NCBI RefSeq assembly: GCF_004000885.1
Contig: NZ_BIMC01000008.1
Location: 159,147-223,146 of the forward strand
Direction of reading: 5' to 3'
Source of the DNA: Paenibacillus glucanolyticus NBRC 15330
GTDB taxonomy: Bacteria > Bacillota > Bacilli > Paenibacillales > Paenibacillaceae
Length of the DNA: 64,000 nt
The position numbers and the translations under genes were made by a program. This document shows, piece by piece, positions 25,477-34,655 of the stretch (positions are counted from its first letter, which is position 1; every line of letters begins with the position of its first letter). The notes below the pieces were generated by a model that was not told the origin of the DNA, made no database searches, and saw only the letters and a list, made by a program, of their open reading frames with translations.

Positions 25477-26798
25477 TGTACAACATTTTGGTGGTAGACG
25501 ACGAACCGTTGATATGCAAAGGCTTAGCGGGACTGCTAACGTCTTCGGGGCTTGCCATAGACGACATTGCAACGGCCTATAGCGGGCAGGAGGCGCTGGA
25601 TTACATACGAATGGGAGATATTGATCTGCTGGTCACCGATATCCAGATGGGTGAGATGAACGGCATCGAGCTGATGCAGCAGGCCAAGATTGTGAAGCCA
25701 TGGGTCCAGACCATCATTATTTCAGCCCATGAAACGTTCCAATACGCGCAGCGGGCGCTCCAGCTCGGGGCAAGGGATTATTTGATCAAACCGCTGAACA
25801 GCGAGCAGTTTCTGGATTCGGTTCGCAGTGTACTGCTGAAGCTGGATAAACCTGCACCTCAGGTAGAGCAGTTTCTCATGGCGGACAATGAGCATTTTCG
25901 GATGGATGAGCCTCCGTCCGGGAGAACGGAGCGGCTGAATCAGCGGCTTGCAACCGAGCCGGAGCAGTCAGAGTTAGCCGATCTGCACGACGAGTCGGAG
26001 CTCGGCTTGATCGGTCCTTATTTTGCCGTCATCAAGATGAAGCTTGCCCTGAAGCAAGGCACCGAATCTTCTTTTTCCTCACAAGACATACGCCTGATTC
26101 AATACGCAACGCTGAATATTGCCAAAGAGCTGCTGGAGCAGGAGCCGCACACCCTGGCGTTCTACTCGCCGGAGCGGGATATCAACATCATCCTTCAATG
26201 GAGCGAACAGGAAATGGAGGAGAATGCGGGCGGAAAGATCCATCACCTGGAGATGATTGGCCGGAGCCTGCACCACCACGTGGAGCAGCACCTGAAGCAG
26301 AGCTGTACCGTGGGAATAAGCCAAATCCTGAGGGGGACCGAATTTTTGAGCGTGCTCAGCCGTCAGGCGGATAAGGCGATGCTGTGGAGCCAGCAGCTGC
26401 ATGATTTTCATGTGTTTTATTACGGGGACTTTAATTGGCACAACTATGCCCATGAAACGTCGCAGGAGGTGCTTTCGAGCCAGAGCAACCGGATCGTTGA
26501 GAATACCAGGCAGTACATCGAGGATCATTACCGTCAGAAGGGACTTACGATACATGAGGTGGCCAAGAACAATCACGTGAGCCCGAACTACTTAAGTTAT
26601 CTGTTCAAAAAATATACCGGCAGCAGCCTATGGGAGTATGTGGTCAAGCTTCGGATGGAAGAGAGCAGGTCTCTGATCCTGAACACGGATCTTCGCCGGT
26701 ACGAGATTGCCGAGCGGGTCGGCTATGAGTCCCCGGAGCATTTTAGCAAAATCTTCAAAAAGTACTTCGGCGTCAGCCCCAGTGAGTTAAAGAAGTAA
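25476..26798 (+). CDS. YesN-type response regulator, AraC family (system A)
   Basis: 440 residues. The receiver domain (1-120) has the acidic pair DDE (8-10) and phospho-Asp55 in LLVTDIQM, with Lys in DYLIKPL. A middle region (about 150-330) is variable. The C-terminal about 100 residues are an AraC double helix-turn-helix (HEVAKNNHVSPNYLSYLFKKYTG, then RYEIAERVGYESPEHFSKIFKKYFGVSPSE). It is expected to activate the downstream ABC genes on phosphorylation by the overlapping kinase (TGATG junction). AGGAGGTCTCCTG is its ribosome site, inside the kinase end. A 97-base gap separates it from the first permease. Confidence 0.95.
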   Translation: MYNILVVDDEPLICKGLAGLLTSSGLAIDDIATAYSGQEALDYIRMGDIDLLVTDIQMGEMNGIELMQQAKIVKPWVQTIIISAHETFQYAQRALQLGARDYLIKPLNSEQFLDSVRSVLLKLDKPAPQVEQFLMADNEHFRMDEPPSGRTERLNQRLATEPEQSELADLHDESELGLIGPYFAVIKMKLALKQGTESSFSSQDIRLIQYATLNIAKELLEQEPHTLAFYSPERDINIILQWSEQEMEENAGGKIHHLEMIGRSLHHHVEQHLKQSCTVGISQILRGTEFLSVLSRQADKAMLWSQQLHDFHVFYYGDFNWHNYAHETSQEVLSSQSNRIVENTRQYIEDHYRQKGLTIHEVAKNNHVSPNYLSYLFKKYTGSSLWEYVVKLRMEESRSLILNTDLRRYEIAERVGYESPEHFSKIFKKYFGVSPSELKK

Positions 26799-26895
26799 GA
26801 ACGGTCATACTTCACATAGTTTTAGACATGTTCGAAGGCTCCCCTGCTTTTTTAAAATAAAAGCTAGACATTAAATAAAGGAATGAGGGAGTCTG

Positions 26896-27831
26896 ATGGA
26901 AGAAACGGTCATGTCACAAGGCCAGGCTCTGACGGAGCCCGGTCATCGTACCCGGCAGGAGCACAAGCGAAAGCCGCTGTGGAGGAAGTATTTATGGGGG
27001 TATTTATTCCTCGTTCCGGCTATTGCGATCTTTATCGTGTTTTTATGGGTGCCGATATTTAAAGGGATCTTTTACAGCTTTTTTCATATCGATTTTGTCA
27101 AAGGAAACACCTTCGTCGGGTTGGATAATTACGCCAACGTTCTGAGTAATCCCGACCTGCTGCTTTCCGTTCGTAATACACTCTATTTCATGCTGTTAAC
27201 GTTTGTGATCGGCTTCTGGGTGCCGATAGCGGCTTCCATTGCCATCTCGGAGCTGAAGCTGTTCCAGGGCTTCGCCCGGATCGCGGCTTATCTTCCGTTT
27301 GTTGTACCCGGTGTCGTGCTCTACGGCATGTGGAGATGGATGTATGATCCGGTAGGTCCGATCAATGCCTTGTTTGGCTTCTTCGGGGCAGAGCCGGTAT
27401 CGTTTATATCGGATAGCCGCTTCTCGATGGTGGCACTGGTCGTGATGGAAACGTGGCAGCAATTCGGCTCGGCAATGCTGATCTATCTGGCGGGGGTGCT
27501 CAGCATACCTAAAGATTGGTATGAAGCCGCCGAAATCGACGGTGCGGGCGTATGGGCCCGGATCAAATATATTACGCTTCCCTCGATGCGCAATCTGATT
27601 ATACTCATGTTGATTCTGCAGCTGATCGGTACTTCACAGGCGTATCAATCGCAGCTCGCGATGCTGGACGGTGGTCCGAACAAGGCCACGCTCACCTATG
27701 CTCTCCTCACCGTAAAATATGCGTTTAACCAGCTGGATTACGGGGCGGGAACCGCAATGGGCGTCTTGATGTTCCTCGTGCTGAGCATACTTGGCATCCT
27801 GCAATTCAAGATGAACAGGGAGGAGTACTAG
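26896..27831 (+). CDS. Carbohydrate ABC transporter permease, UgpA/LplB-like (system A)
   Basis: 311 residues with six predicted membrane helices beginning near residue 34 after a polar, basic N-terminus. The EAA loop that contacts the ATPase is YEAAEIDGAGVWARIKYITLPSM (about 214-236). This belongs to the CUT1 subfamily importing oligosaccharides or sugar derivatives. GAGGGAG lies upstream of ATG 26896. It is followed after one base by the second permease. No ATPase gene is present in this or the other two systems, so a shared MsmX-type ATPase elsewhere must energise it (known practice in Bacillota). Confidence 0.94.
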   Translation: MEETVMSQGQALTEPGHRTRQEHKRKPLWRKYLWGYLFLVPAIAIFIVFLWVPIFKGIFYSFFHIDFVKGNTFVGLDNYANVLSNPDLLLSVRNTLYFMLLTFVIGFWVPIAASIAISELKLFQGFARIAAYLPFVVPGVVLYGMWRWMYDPVGPINALFGFFGAEPVSFISDSRFSMVALVVMETWQQFGSAMLIYLAGVLSIPKDWYEAAEIDGAGVWARIKYITLPSMRNLIILMLILQLIGTSQAYQSQLAMLDGGPNKATLTYALLTVKYAFNQLDYGAGTAMGVLMFLVLSILGILQFKMNREEY

Positions 27832-27832
27832 G

Positions 27833-28699
27833 ATGAAAGAGAGAGGCATATTATCGACTTCGGATTTGAGAAAACCCTTGAATCAAGTGGTTTACGGCTT
27901 TATGGTGCTGTGTATTGCGGCAATGGCTTTTACGATGCTGTATCCGATCGGCATGACGATGTTCAACGGCCTGAAGAGCAACCAGGAGATCAACACGTTT
28001 CCTCCGCGATTTTTCCCTTCGGAGTGGCATTGGGATAACTTCCCGAAGGGGTGGGATTACATTGATCTGCCGATGTTTCTCAAGAATACGCTGTTTATTT
28101 TTGGCGGTAATTTGCTGGTGACCATTCTGGTATTGGGCCTTGCGGCATTCAGCATTTCGCGCATTAAAGTTCCGTATCACCGGGCGATTTATTTCTTCAT
28201 TCTCATGACCTTGTTTATACCGGCATCGAGTTATATGATTCCGAATTTCGTCAATTTGAAGGAGCTGGGGCTGCTGAATTCCTACTGGGCGTTCTGGCTG
28301 CCGGCAGGGGCGAACGCTTACTTCTTCCTGTTGATTAAAAACTTCTTCGATGGCATTCATCCCGAGATATTCGAGGCGGCGCGCATCGACGGCGCTTCGG
28401 AGATCAGCAGCTTTCTGCGTATCGCGATTCCGCTGTCGGTCCCGATTTTTGCAACGCTTGCGATTTTTATTTTCTCGACTGCGTGGAATGATTGGTTCTG
28501 GCCGTCCCTTGTGATGCAGACACAGGACAAATACACACTGGCAACAGCCATCTACAAGTATGTGATCAATGCACGGAACCTGGACAGCAGCATTAAATTC
28601 GCGATCCTGTTCATGGTGATGGTGCCGCCTATCTTTGTGTTTCTGCTGTTCCAGAAGTTTATCATGCGCAGCGTCAGCCTCTCGGCCGTCAAAGGGTAG
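27833..28699 (+). CDS. Carbohydrate ABC transporter permease, UgpE-like (system A)
   Basis: 288 residues, six helices, first near residues 18-40. The EAA loop reads FEAARIDGASEISSFLRIAIPLSVP (about 180-204). It is the partner of the preceding permease in the CUT1 channel, with the start one base after that stop (GGAGGAGTA site inside the preceding gene). The segment AWNDWFWPSLVMQTQDKYTLATAI is the usual helix 5-6 region. The specificity is set by the binding protein encoded next. Confidence 0.94.
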   Translation: MKERGILSTSDLRKPLNQVVYGFMVLCIAAMAFTMLYPIGMTMFNGLKSNQEINTFPPRFFPSEWHWDNFPKGWDYIDLPMFLKNTLFIFGGNLLVTILVLGLAAFSISRIKVPYHRAIYFFILMTLFIPASSYMIPNFVNLKELGLLNSYWAFWLPAGANAYFFLLIKNFFDGIHPEIFEAARIDGASEISSFLRIAIPLSVPIFATLAIFIFSTAWNDWFWPSLVMQTQDKYTLATAIYKYVINARNLDSSIKFAILFMVMVPPIFVFLLFQKFIMRSVSLSAVKG

Positions 28700-28829
28700 A
28701 AATAGCGTTTGCATGATCGTAGGCCTGCACATGATCGTCATATGAATGCACATCGTTCTTTCAGCGTTCCGCTTTTATGATGGAGATAGGAAAGAACATA
28801 TTATTTCAATAAGGAAAAGGGGAGTATCC

Positions 28830-30278
28830 ATGCGCAAGTTCTCAGCACTACTGATTTGCCTTATGCTGTTCAGCTCCTTGCTTGCAGCGTGCGGCGGCGG
28901 CAAAGCAGCTCCGGAGGTCACCAGTAAAGAGGGAGGGACCACCAATACAGGGGGGACAACCACGACACAGAATGAAGAGCCGAAAGAGGATATCGCGGAT
29001 AAAAAAGTAACGATCAAGATTCACTATCCGCTGCCGGACGATACCACACTGCGTCAGCAGGAGGATGATAAAATCGCGCGTTTCCAGGCGAAGTATCCAA
29101 ACGTGACGATTGTGAAGGATGACTGGCAGTACAGCGTCAATGAAATTGGGGTAAAGATGGCTTCGAACGAAGCACCGACATTTTATAATACCTGGGCTAC
29201 AGAGGCGCAGCTGCTCGTGGAGCGGGGCTGGGTAGCCGACATTACGGAGTTCTGGAACAACTGGGAGTACAAGGACGACATGAACCCTGTGCTGCAGGAG
29301 CAATTTATCGTAGACGGCAAGGTGTACGGCGTTACGCAGAACGGATACATCACGTCAACCATCGTGAACAAGAAACTGCTGGACGCGAAGGGAGTAGCAT
29401 TGCCGCCGATGGATTGGACGTGGGACGATATGTACAACACGGCGAAGGGTGCCGCTGATCCGAAGGCAGGTATATCCGGTATTGCGCCAATGGGCAAAGG
29501 CAATGAGGCAGGCTGGAACTGGACCAACTTCCTGTTCGAAGCCGGCGGGGATATCGAAGTGAACGAGGACGGCAAGGTGAAGGCCGTGTTTAATTCGGAA
29601 GCCGGCGTGAAGGCACTGGATTTCTACAAGAAACTGAGATGGGAAGGAAATGCCATTCCCCAGGACTGGGCTCTCGGTTGGGGCGATGCTGTCAGTTCGT
29701 TCCAGCAAGGACGTACGGCTATGGTCATTGCAGGTGCATTTGACGTGATCCAGCCTGCGCTGAATGAAGGCGGCATGAAGCCTGAGGATGTGATCGCTTA
29801 TCCAATGCCAGCTATGGAGAAGGGCGGAGCACATCACGGGATTCTGGGCGGCAACTACCTGGTTATCAACCCGAACGCCACGAAGGATGAGCAGGAAATG
29901 GCATTCCGTTACATTACGTTTGATTATTTTACGGATGATGCTCTGAAATCAGTGGAGGATACAATCAATGCCCGCAAAGCCGAGGGCAAATACTTCGTTC
30001 CGACACCGCTTGAATATTTCAGTGATGATTCGGAGTACGCAGCCAAGGTAAAAGCGATTTACGATAAATACGACAACGTGTACAAATATGATCCACAGCT
30101 CTTCAGCCTGCTGGAAGGCAAGCCGGAAGCGCAGTTTGGCACGCAGGACTATTATGCCGCGATGTCCAATGTCGTACAGGAATCGTTCTCGAAGGAAGGC
30201 ACGGACTCCAAGAAGCAGCTGGACGACACGGCCAAGTTAGTACAGGAGAACTTCTTCGACAAAATCGAGCAGAAATAG
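28830..30278 (+). CDS. ABC transporter solute-binding lipoprotein (system A)
   Basis: 482 residues from ATG 28830 (AAAAGGGGAGT upstream; a frame from 28746 adds residues without signal character). The signal peptide ends in lipobox LAAC with Cys21, so the protein is anchored on the outer membrane face. A Gly/Thr-rich linker (about 24-55) leads into an MalE-type fold (family 1) with VTIKIHYPLP, then the repeated aromatic residues typical of sugar binding (WNNWEY, WDMY-like WTWDDMY, WNWTNFLFEAGGD). It closes system A and is followed by a strong palindrome. The substrate is unknown. Confidence 0.93.
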   Translation: MRKFSALLICLMLFSSLLAACGGGKAAPEVTSKEGGTTNTGGTTTTQNEEPKEDIADKKVTIKIHYPLPDDTTLRQQEDDKIARFQAKYPNVTIVKDDWQYSVNEIGVKMASNEAPTFYNTWATEAQLLVERGWVADITEFWNNWEYKDDMNPVLQEQFIVDGKVYGVTQNGYITSTIVNKKLLDAKGVALPPMDWTWDDMYNTAKGAADPKAGISGIAPMGKGNEAGWNWTNFLFEAGGDIEVNEDGKVKAVFNSEAGVKALDFYKKLRWEGNAIPQDWALGWGDAVSSFQQGRTAMVIAGAFDVIQPALNEGGMKPEDVIAYPMPAMEKGGAHHGILGGNYLVINPNATKDEQEMAFRYITFDYFTDDALKSVEDTINARKAEGKYFVPTPLEYFSDDSEYAAKVKAIYDKYDNVYKYDPQLFSLLEGKPEAQFGTQDYYAAMSNVVQESFSKEGTDSKKQLDDTAKLVQENFFDKIEQK

Positions 30279-30319
30279 GATAGAGCGGCGATGGTCGGCC
30301 TGTCTTCAAAGAGAAATAC

Positions 30320-30357
30320 GAACAACCCGCTCAAGGAATTCCTTGAGCGGGTTGTTC
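30320..30357. terminator. Perfect palindrome ending system A
   Basis: The 19-base arms 30320-30338 and 30339-30357 are exact reverse complements. It will form a very stable hairpin; no clear T run follows, so it may end or stabilise transcripts. It also lies past the end of the converging minus-strand resistance gene. Confidence 0.75.
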
Positions 30358-30441
30358 GGTTTCCAGGGGGCAAACATTGGTAGCATTTCCGTGTGGCAGG
30401 GTCACAACAACCTGCGACAGTTTCCGCTGCTTCAATCAGAA

Positions 30442-31314
30442 TCAGTAGATTTCGCGTGCATCCGCCGGCAGCTGCCGGACATGCCGCAGGAAGGCGCTCA
30501 CGCGCTGATCCTGCCCCATGTCATAGTCAAAGCCAAGCTGCTTAGCGACATCCAGCGCGGTTCTGCGGAACAGCGCTCCCATCGTAAACAGCGCCTCCCA
30601 CACCTCTTCGTAGGTTCCGCGAGGGTAGGTGGACATCAGCTCATTCCAGCTGTCCGCAGACAGGTGCTTGTTCAAGTACTTGCCGTTCTTGCCTACGCTG
30701 AGCGAGAAATCGGTCTGGGTGCCTACCTGCCACTCCAGCATTTTCAACAGCATCGGCCGCATGATGTTGTGAAGATGGTCCTGGGCATACAGGATTTCTG
30801 CCCGCCACAAGCCCTTGGCGACATACGTGGATACCCACCAGAACTCGTTGCAGCAATCCTCGAAAAAGGCTGCTGACGGACGCTGTACCCAGAAATCCTC
30901 GTCGGAAGGAGCAGGGATCTTGGGAAAGATTTGATCTTTATCCATTAAGATCTGGATCAGTTTGTCTTCCTTGCAGTAGTTCTCCTTCTCCTCGATGGGA
31001 ATCAGGGTCATGTCAATCCGGTTGCCGTCGGTAAATAACATCAGGTACGAGAACCAGCCTCCCAGATCAGGGGGAAACATAGCCATGTCTTCTGGCGTCT
31101 GCAGAATTATCCGTTCCCCGAAGACATCGATCCAATTCGGATCTTGAATGAAGCTGTCCATGTCCGTTACATGAAAGCTGATATCATAATCCTGAAATAT
31201 ATCCTTGGGCACATTCGGATTCGTTCTGGAGCCTTCCAGGGTCACGGCCCGAACCCGTTCGTCACGGGCTGCATAGCCCAGTACCAAATCCATCATCTCT
31301 TGTTCGCTTCTCAT
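30442..31314 (-). CDS. aadK: Aminoglycoside 6-adenylyltransferase-like protein, ANT(6)/AadK
   Basis: 290 residues. I start at ATG 31314 because GGAGG lies 10 bases upstream; ATG 31323 is only one base from it. The ANT(6) family transfers AMP from ATP to streptomycin. Seen: LEGSRTNPN nucleotidyltransferase signature, QDYDISF with Asp42 and Asp44, GNRIDMTLIP with the third acidic residue, then the family pattern DEDFWVQRPS, FFEDCCNEFWWVSTYVAKGLWR and MLEWQVG. Chromosomal copies are common in Bacillus and Paenibacillus, so this is probably intrinsic, not acquired. An 8-codon ORF with a perfect ribosome site lies upstream. Whether it gives resistance is not shown by sequence. Confidence 0.92.
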   Translation of the reverse strand: MRSEQEMMDLVLGYAARDERVRAVTLEGSRTNPNVPKDIFQDYDISFHVTDMDSFIQDPNWIDVFGERIILQTPEDMAMFPPDLGGWFSYLMLFTDGNRIDMTLIPIEEKENYCKEDKLIQILMDKDQIFPKIPAPSDEDFWVQRPSAAFFEDCCNEFWWVSTYVAKGLWRAEILYAQDHLHNIMRPMLLKMLEWQVGTQTDFSLSVGKNGKYLNKHLSADSWNELMSTYPRGTYEEVWEALFTMGALFRRTALDVAKQLGFDYDMGQDQRVSAFLRHVRQLPADAREIY

Positions 31315-31422
31315 GTTATCCATGCCTCCGTATTCATATTTTTAGAGCAGCTTTATTCGAATCGGACAGGCAGGAGGTCCACGAATTCGGACCGCAGAAG
31401 CACCGCATGGATAGGAAGCCTG

Positions 31423-31449
31423 TTATAACTTGTTTAGGTGTTTTTTCAT
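31423..31449 (-). CDS. Possible 8-residue leader peptide (MKKHLNKL) upstream of aadK
   Basis: ATG 31449 is preceded by AAGGAG with an 8-base spacing, then seven codons and TAA. It sits 36 bases past the hemL stop and 108 bases before the aadK start. Stems such as GGTCC/GGACC can form in the gap, and a CCTCC word there could pair with the aadK GGAGG. A leader peptide controlling aadK is an inference; it may be only a relic. Confidence 0.4.
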   Translation of the reverse strand: MKKHLNKL

Positions 31450-31485
31450 GGGCGTATCTCCTTGCGTCTTTTTGGATATATAGGA

Positions 31486-32802
31486 TTAATTCTTCATGGC
31501 CTTAAATGATTCCTCCGCAGCAACCAGCGTGGCCTCGATGTCCGTATCCGTATGGGCCGTTGTCATAAACCAGGCCTCGTATTTGGAAGGAGCCAGGTTC
31601 ACGCCGCGGTCCAGCATGTGGCGGAAGAAGGCAGCGAACGCTTCGCCGTCGGTGTCTTGCGCTTCATCATAGTTTGTAACCGGATGATCGCAGAAGTGGG
31701 TGGAGAAGGAGCCGCGGATCCGGTTGATGGTCAGCGGAATGCCGTAGCGGTCCGCGGAAGCCTGCAAGCCTTCCGTCAGCTTGATTGTCAATCGTTCCAT
31801 TTCCTCGTAAACCCCATCACCCTGCAGAACCTCCAGACAGGCGATTCCGGCTGCGATGGAAGCAGGGTTGCCCGCCATGGTTCCAGCCTGATAAGCAGGG
31901 CCCAGCGGAGCGACCTGCTCCATCACGTGCTTGCGGCCGCCATACGCGCCGATCGGCAGCCCGCCGCCGATGATTTTGCCAAGTGCTGTAAGGTCGGGCT
32001 GAATAGCCTCGTGGTTAGCCAGACCCGCGTAGGTTTGGCTGGAGCCGTAGTGGAAGCGGAAGGCGCTGATGACCTCGTCATAGATGACAAGGGAACCATT
32101 ATCGTGAGTCATCTGGCATAACCCCTCCAGGAATCCCGGCTTCGGCATGACCATGCCGAAGTTGCCGACAATCGGTTCCACCATGACGGCAGCAACATCA
32201 TCGCCCCATCGGTCCAGGGCAGCGCGCAGGCCTTCCAGATCATTGAACGGAACCGTAATCACTTCCGAAGCGATGCTGCTCGGAATTCCGGCACTGTCCG
32301 GAATTCCGAGCGTGGACGGACCTGAACCTGCGGCTACAAGGACAAGATCCGAATGGCCGTGGTAGCAGCCCGCAAACTTGATGATTTTGTTGCGCTTGGT
32401 ATATGCTCGGGCTACACGGATCGTGGTCATGACAGCCTCGGTGCCGGAGTTGACAAAACGCACCTTGTCCATGGAGGGGATGGCTTCCTTCAGCATTTTA
32501 GCCAAGGTAATCTCAAGCTCGGTCGGTGTACCGTATAAAGTGCCATTTTGGGCAGCGGCTGTAATGGCGGCTGTAATATGCGGATGGGCATGTCCCGTTA
32601 TGATCGGGCCGTAAGCCGCCAGATAATCAATATAGCGGTTGCCGTCCACGTCCCAGAAGTGGGCTCCGTTTGCGCGCTTCATGAAGACAGGGGCACCGCC
32701 TCCAACGGCTTTGAACGAACGGGAGGGACTGTTCACGCCTCCAACGATATGCTGGAGTGCTTCTTGATACAGGGTTTCTGAATGGTTTCTGGATGTAGAC
32801 AT
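31486..32802 (-). CDS. hemL: Glutamate-1-semialdehyde 2,1-aminomutase
   Basis: 438 residues from ATG 32802 (AAAGGAAG upstream). The PLP enzyme converts glutamate-1-semialdehyde to 5-aminolevulinate, the C5 entry to heme. The cofactor lysine is Lys276 in [14 protein letters not shown]; other marks are [31 protein letters not shown] and YDEVISAFR. The gene is outside a hemAXCDB cluster, so it may be a second copy like gsaB of Bacillus. It is followed on the minus strand by the short leader ORF and aadK without a visible terminator, so read-through is possible. Confidence 0.95.
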   Translation of the reverse strand: MSTSRNHSETLYQEALQHIVGGVNSPSRSFKAVGGGAPVFMKRANGAHFWDVDGNRYIDYLAAYGPIITGHAHPHITAAITAAAQNGTLYGTPTELEITLAKMLKEAIPSMDKVRFVNSGTEAVMTTIRVARAYTKRNKIIKFAGCYHGHSDLVLVAAGSGPSTLGIPDSAGIPSSIASEVITVPFNDLEGLRAALDRWGDDVAAVMVEPIVGNFGMVMPKPGFLEGLCQMTHDNGSLVIYDEVISAFRFHYGSSQTYAGLANHEAIQPDLTALGKIIGGGLPIGAYGGRKHVMEQVAPLGPAYQAGTMAGNPASIAAGIACLEVLQGDGVYEEMERLTIKLTEGLQASADRYGIPLTINRIRGSFSTHFCDHPVTNYDEAQDTDGEAFAAFFRHMLDRGVNLAPSKYEAWFMTTAHTDTDIEATLVAAEESFKAMKN

Positions 32803-32882
32803 TAGACTAAAACTTCCTTTCTTCATGAATCAGGACAGGCTGCTGAATGAAGTAGCGACCTGTCCTGATGCGGTATAGGGTG

Positions 32883-33941
32883 TTAATTGCGCTCTGTTGT
32901 TGTGGATGGAGTCGCGATGCTGTCGGAAGAACTGCTGGCAGGATCACTTTCCGTGCTCTCGCTGCCCTCGGTCTCTGGATCAGGCACCGGCGGATTCATG
33001 ATATCCTGGATATACTGCTTCAGCGTATCCGGATTGGCAACGGTTAAGACGGCTGCGCCTCCAATGGTTTCTTCTTTCAGAAGTTTCATCGGAGGAACCT
33101 GCTCACTGCCGCTCATTTTGCTCTTATAGGCGACATTGGCGAGTTTCCACATATCCTCGACATCGAGGTTGGTATCAATATACGGACTGACGGATTTCAG
33201 AATCTCCGGCAGCTTCATGATTGATGTGGTGGTCTGCATTTTCTTGGCTACGGCCTTCAGGAGTTCGCGCTGACGCTCGGTTCGAGTGAAGTCGCCCATC
33301 GCATCATAGCGGAAGCGGACGTATTGCAGCGCCGCATTACCATCAAGATGCTGCATGCCTTCTTTAAGTTCAATGTCGTATTCGTTTTTATCTGCTTTAC
33401 TGGAATAATTCATGTCCTTCTCAACATAGAAATCAACGCCGCCGACGGAATCAACCAACTTCATAAAACCTTGAAAATCCGTGTAGACATAATATTGAAC
33501 CGGGATACCAAGCAAATCGCCTACGGCCTTCATCGCCGTATTCGGACCGTGCGTAATTGCCGTATTGATCCGGTTTCGATCATATCCAGGTATTTCTACG
33601 TAAGTATCGCGCAAAATAGAGAATAAGTGCATTTTCTTGGCTACGGGATCAATTGAGGCAACAAGCATACTGTCGGAGCGAGGGATTTCACCTTCCTCAA
33701 ATCCGCGGGCATCGACGCCCATGAGCAAAATGTTAACGGTCTCCGTTCCTTCCCACTCTGGCGGGGCAGGGGCTTTGGCATCCACTTTTTCAAGTTCACG
33801 GAAAGGGGAGGATTCGCCTGATTTTTGAAGACTTTGCAAGCCGTCGTAGAATGAAACTGCATAATAAATGCCGTAGCCAATGACAGCTGCGAGCACGATG
33901 CTTACGCTCCATATAATCGTCTTCTTTGTTTTTTTGGTCAT
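32883..33941 (-). CDS. LytR-CpsA-Psr (LCP) family protein
   Basis: 352 residues. An N-terminal cytosolic tail (KKTKKT), one transmembrane helix (about 9-29), then an LCP domain (about 67-240): VNILLMGVDARG, RSDSMLVASIDP, SILRDTYVEIPGYDRNRINTA, LVDSVGGVDFYV, and YVRFRYDAMGDFTRTERQRELL. These enzymes move undecaprenyl-linked glycopolymers such as teichoic acids onto peptidoglycan outside the cell; the Arg/Asp residues that hold the pyrophosphate are present. A Ser/Thr/Glu-rich low-complexity tail (about 320-352) ends it. AAAGGAAG precedes ATG 33941. It lies 80 bases before hemL on the same strand, probably its own unit. Confidence 0.94.
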   Translation of the reverse strand: MTKKTKKTIIWSVSIVLAAVIGYGIYYAVSFYDGLQSLQKSGESSPFRELEKVDAKAPAPPEWEGTETVNILLMGVDARGFEEGEIPRSDSMLVASIDPVAKKMHLFSILRDTYVEIPGYDRNRINTAITHGPNTAMKAVGDLLGIPVQYYVYTDFQGFMKLVDSVGGVDFYVEKDMNYSSKADKNEYDIELKEGMQHLDGNAALQYVRFRYDAMGDFTRTERQRELLKAVAKKMQTTTSIMKLPEILKSVSPYIDTNLDVEDMWKLANVAYKSKMSGSEQVPPMKLLKEETIGGAAVLTVANPDTLKQYIQDIMNPPVPDPETEGSESTESDPASSSSDSIATPSTTTERN

Positions 33942-34100
33942 TGTGTTCTTCCTTTCGGATTACGCTGATGAATAAATTCGATAGAACATTTGAATATTCG
34001 ACATTCATTCTATTATAATTTTTTTCGAAAAGACAATCAATTTTACGGGCCATAAGGTCCGTACAGCAGGAGTTGAAGCCTTATCGTAGATCAAACGCAA

Positions 34101-34556
34101 TTGACAATCGGAAGCCAGGTGCCGGACTTTTCACTTCCGGCTTCGAATGGGGAGAAGGTATCTTTAAGCGATTTTCGTGGACGCAAAGTCGTGCTGTTCT
34201 TTTATCCGAAAGATATGACGCCGACCTGTACCGAGGAGGCTTGTAGCTTCCGTGACCATTATGGTGCCTTGAAAGAGGCGGGCGCGGTCGTGATCGGAAT
34301 CAGCCCGGATCCGCTGAAATCTCATGCCAAATTTATGGATAAGCATAGCCTGCCCTATTTGCTTCTATCTGATGAGGAGCATAAGGTAAGCGAGATGTTT
34401 GGCGTCTGGCAGATGAAGAAGATGTTCGGTCGTGAGTATATGGGCATTATACGCTCCACCTTTTTGATTGATGAGAACGGGAAGATGACAGGGGAGTGGC
34501 GGAAGGTTAAAGTAAAAGGTCATGTCGAAGCGGTTCTCACAGCCGTGCTGTCATAA
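34101..34556 (+). CDS. bcp: Thiol peroxidase of the Bcp/PrxQ family
   Basis: 151 residues from TTG 34101. The peroxidatic Cys43 and resolving Cys48 are in PTCTEEACSFRD, the atypical 2-Cys pattern of bacterioferritin co-migratory protein. DFSLPASNG, VVLFFYPKD, STFLIDENG complete the thioredoxin fold. It reduces peroxides in the cytosol with thioredoxin as donor. The start is unclear: no ribosome site precedes the TTG, while GCAGGAG (34066-34072) would suit an initiation at the in-frame ATC 34083, a rare start codon, or CTT 34080. No ATG or GTG exists in frame before 34101. A terminator follows. Confidence 0.88.
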   Translation: MTIGSQVPDFSLPASNGEKVSLSDFRGRKVVLFFYPKDMTPTCTEEACSFRDHYGALKEAGAVVIGISPDPLKSHAKFMDKHSLPYLLLSDEEHKVSEMFGVWQMKKMFGREYMGIIRSTFLIDENGKMTGEWRKVKVKGHVEAVLTAVLS

Positions 34557-34566
34557 GCTATATGAA

Positions 34567-34615
34567 GAACGGTCCCTCTGCATGCCTGGACAGGCATAAT
34601 AAGGGACCGTTCTTT
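34567..34615 (+). terminator. Terminator after bcp
   Basis: GAACGGTCCCT (34567-34577) pairs perfectly with AGGGACCGTTC (34602-34612), followed by TTTT; an inner ATGCCTG/CAGGCAT stem also forms. It can also serve the converging pirin gene. Confidence 0.88.
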
Positions 34616-34655
34616 TGAGAAAATAGGACCGGAGGAATAGAGCGGGTGGGAGGGA

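Noticed and set aside
27851..28753. 300-codon open frame opposite the second permease of system A
   Set aside because: Antisense to a conserved permease; composition is unnatural (Arg/Gln/His-rich).
30343..30876. 177-codon plus-strand frame opposite aadK
   Set aside because: It starts inside the terminator palindrome and is antisense to a real gene.
30442..31314. Acquired resistance island around the ANT(6)-like gene
   Set aside because: No transposase, integrase or flanking repeats; base use is like the neighbours and chromosomal copies are common in this group.
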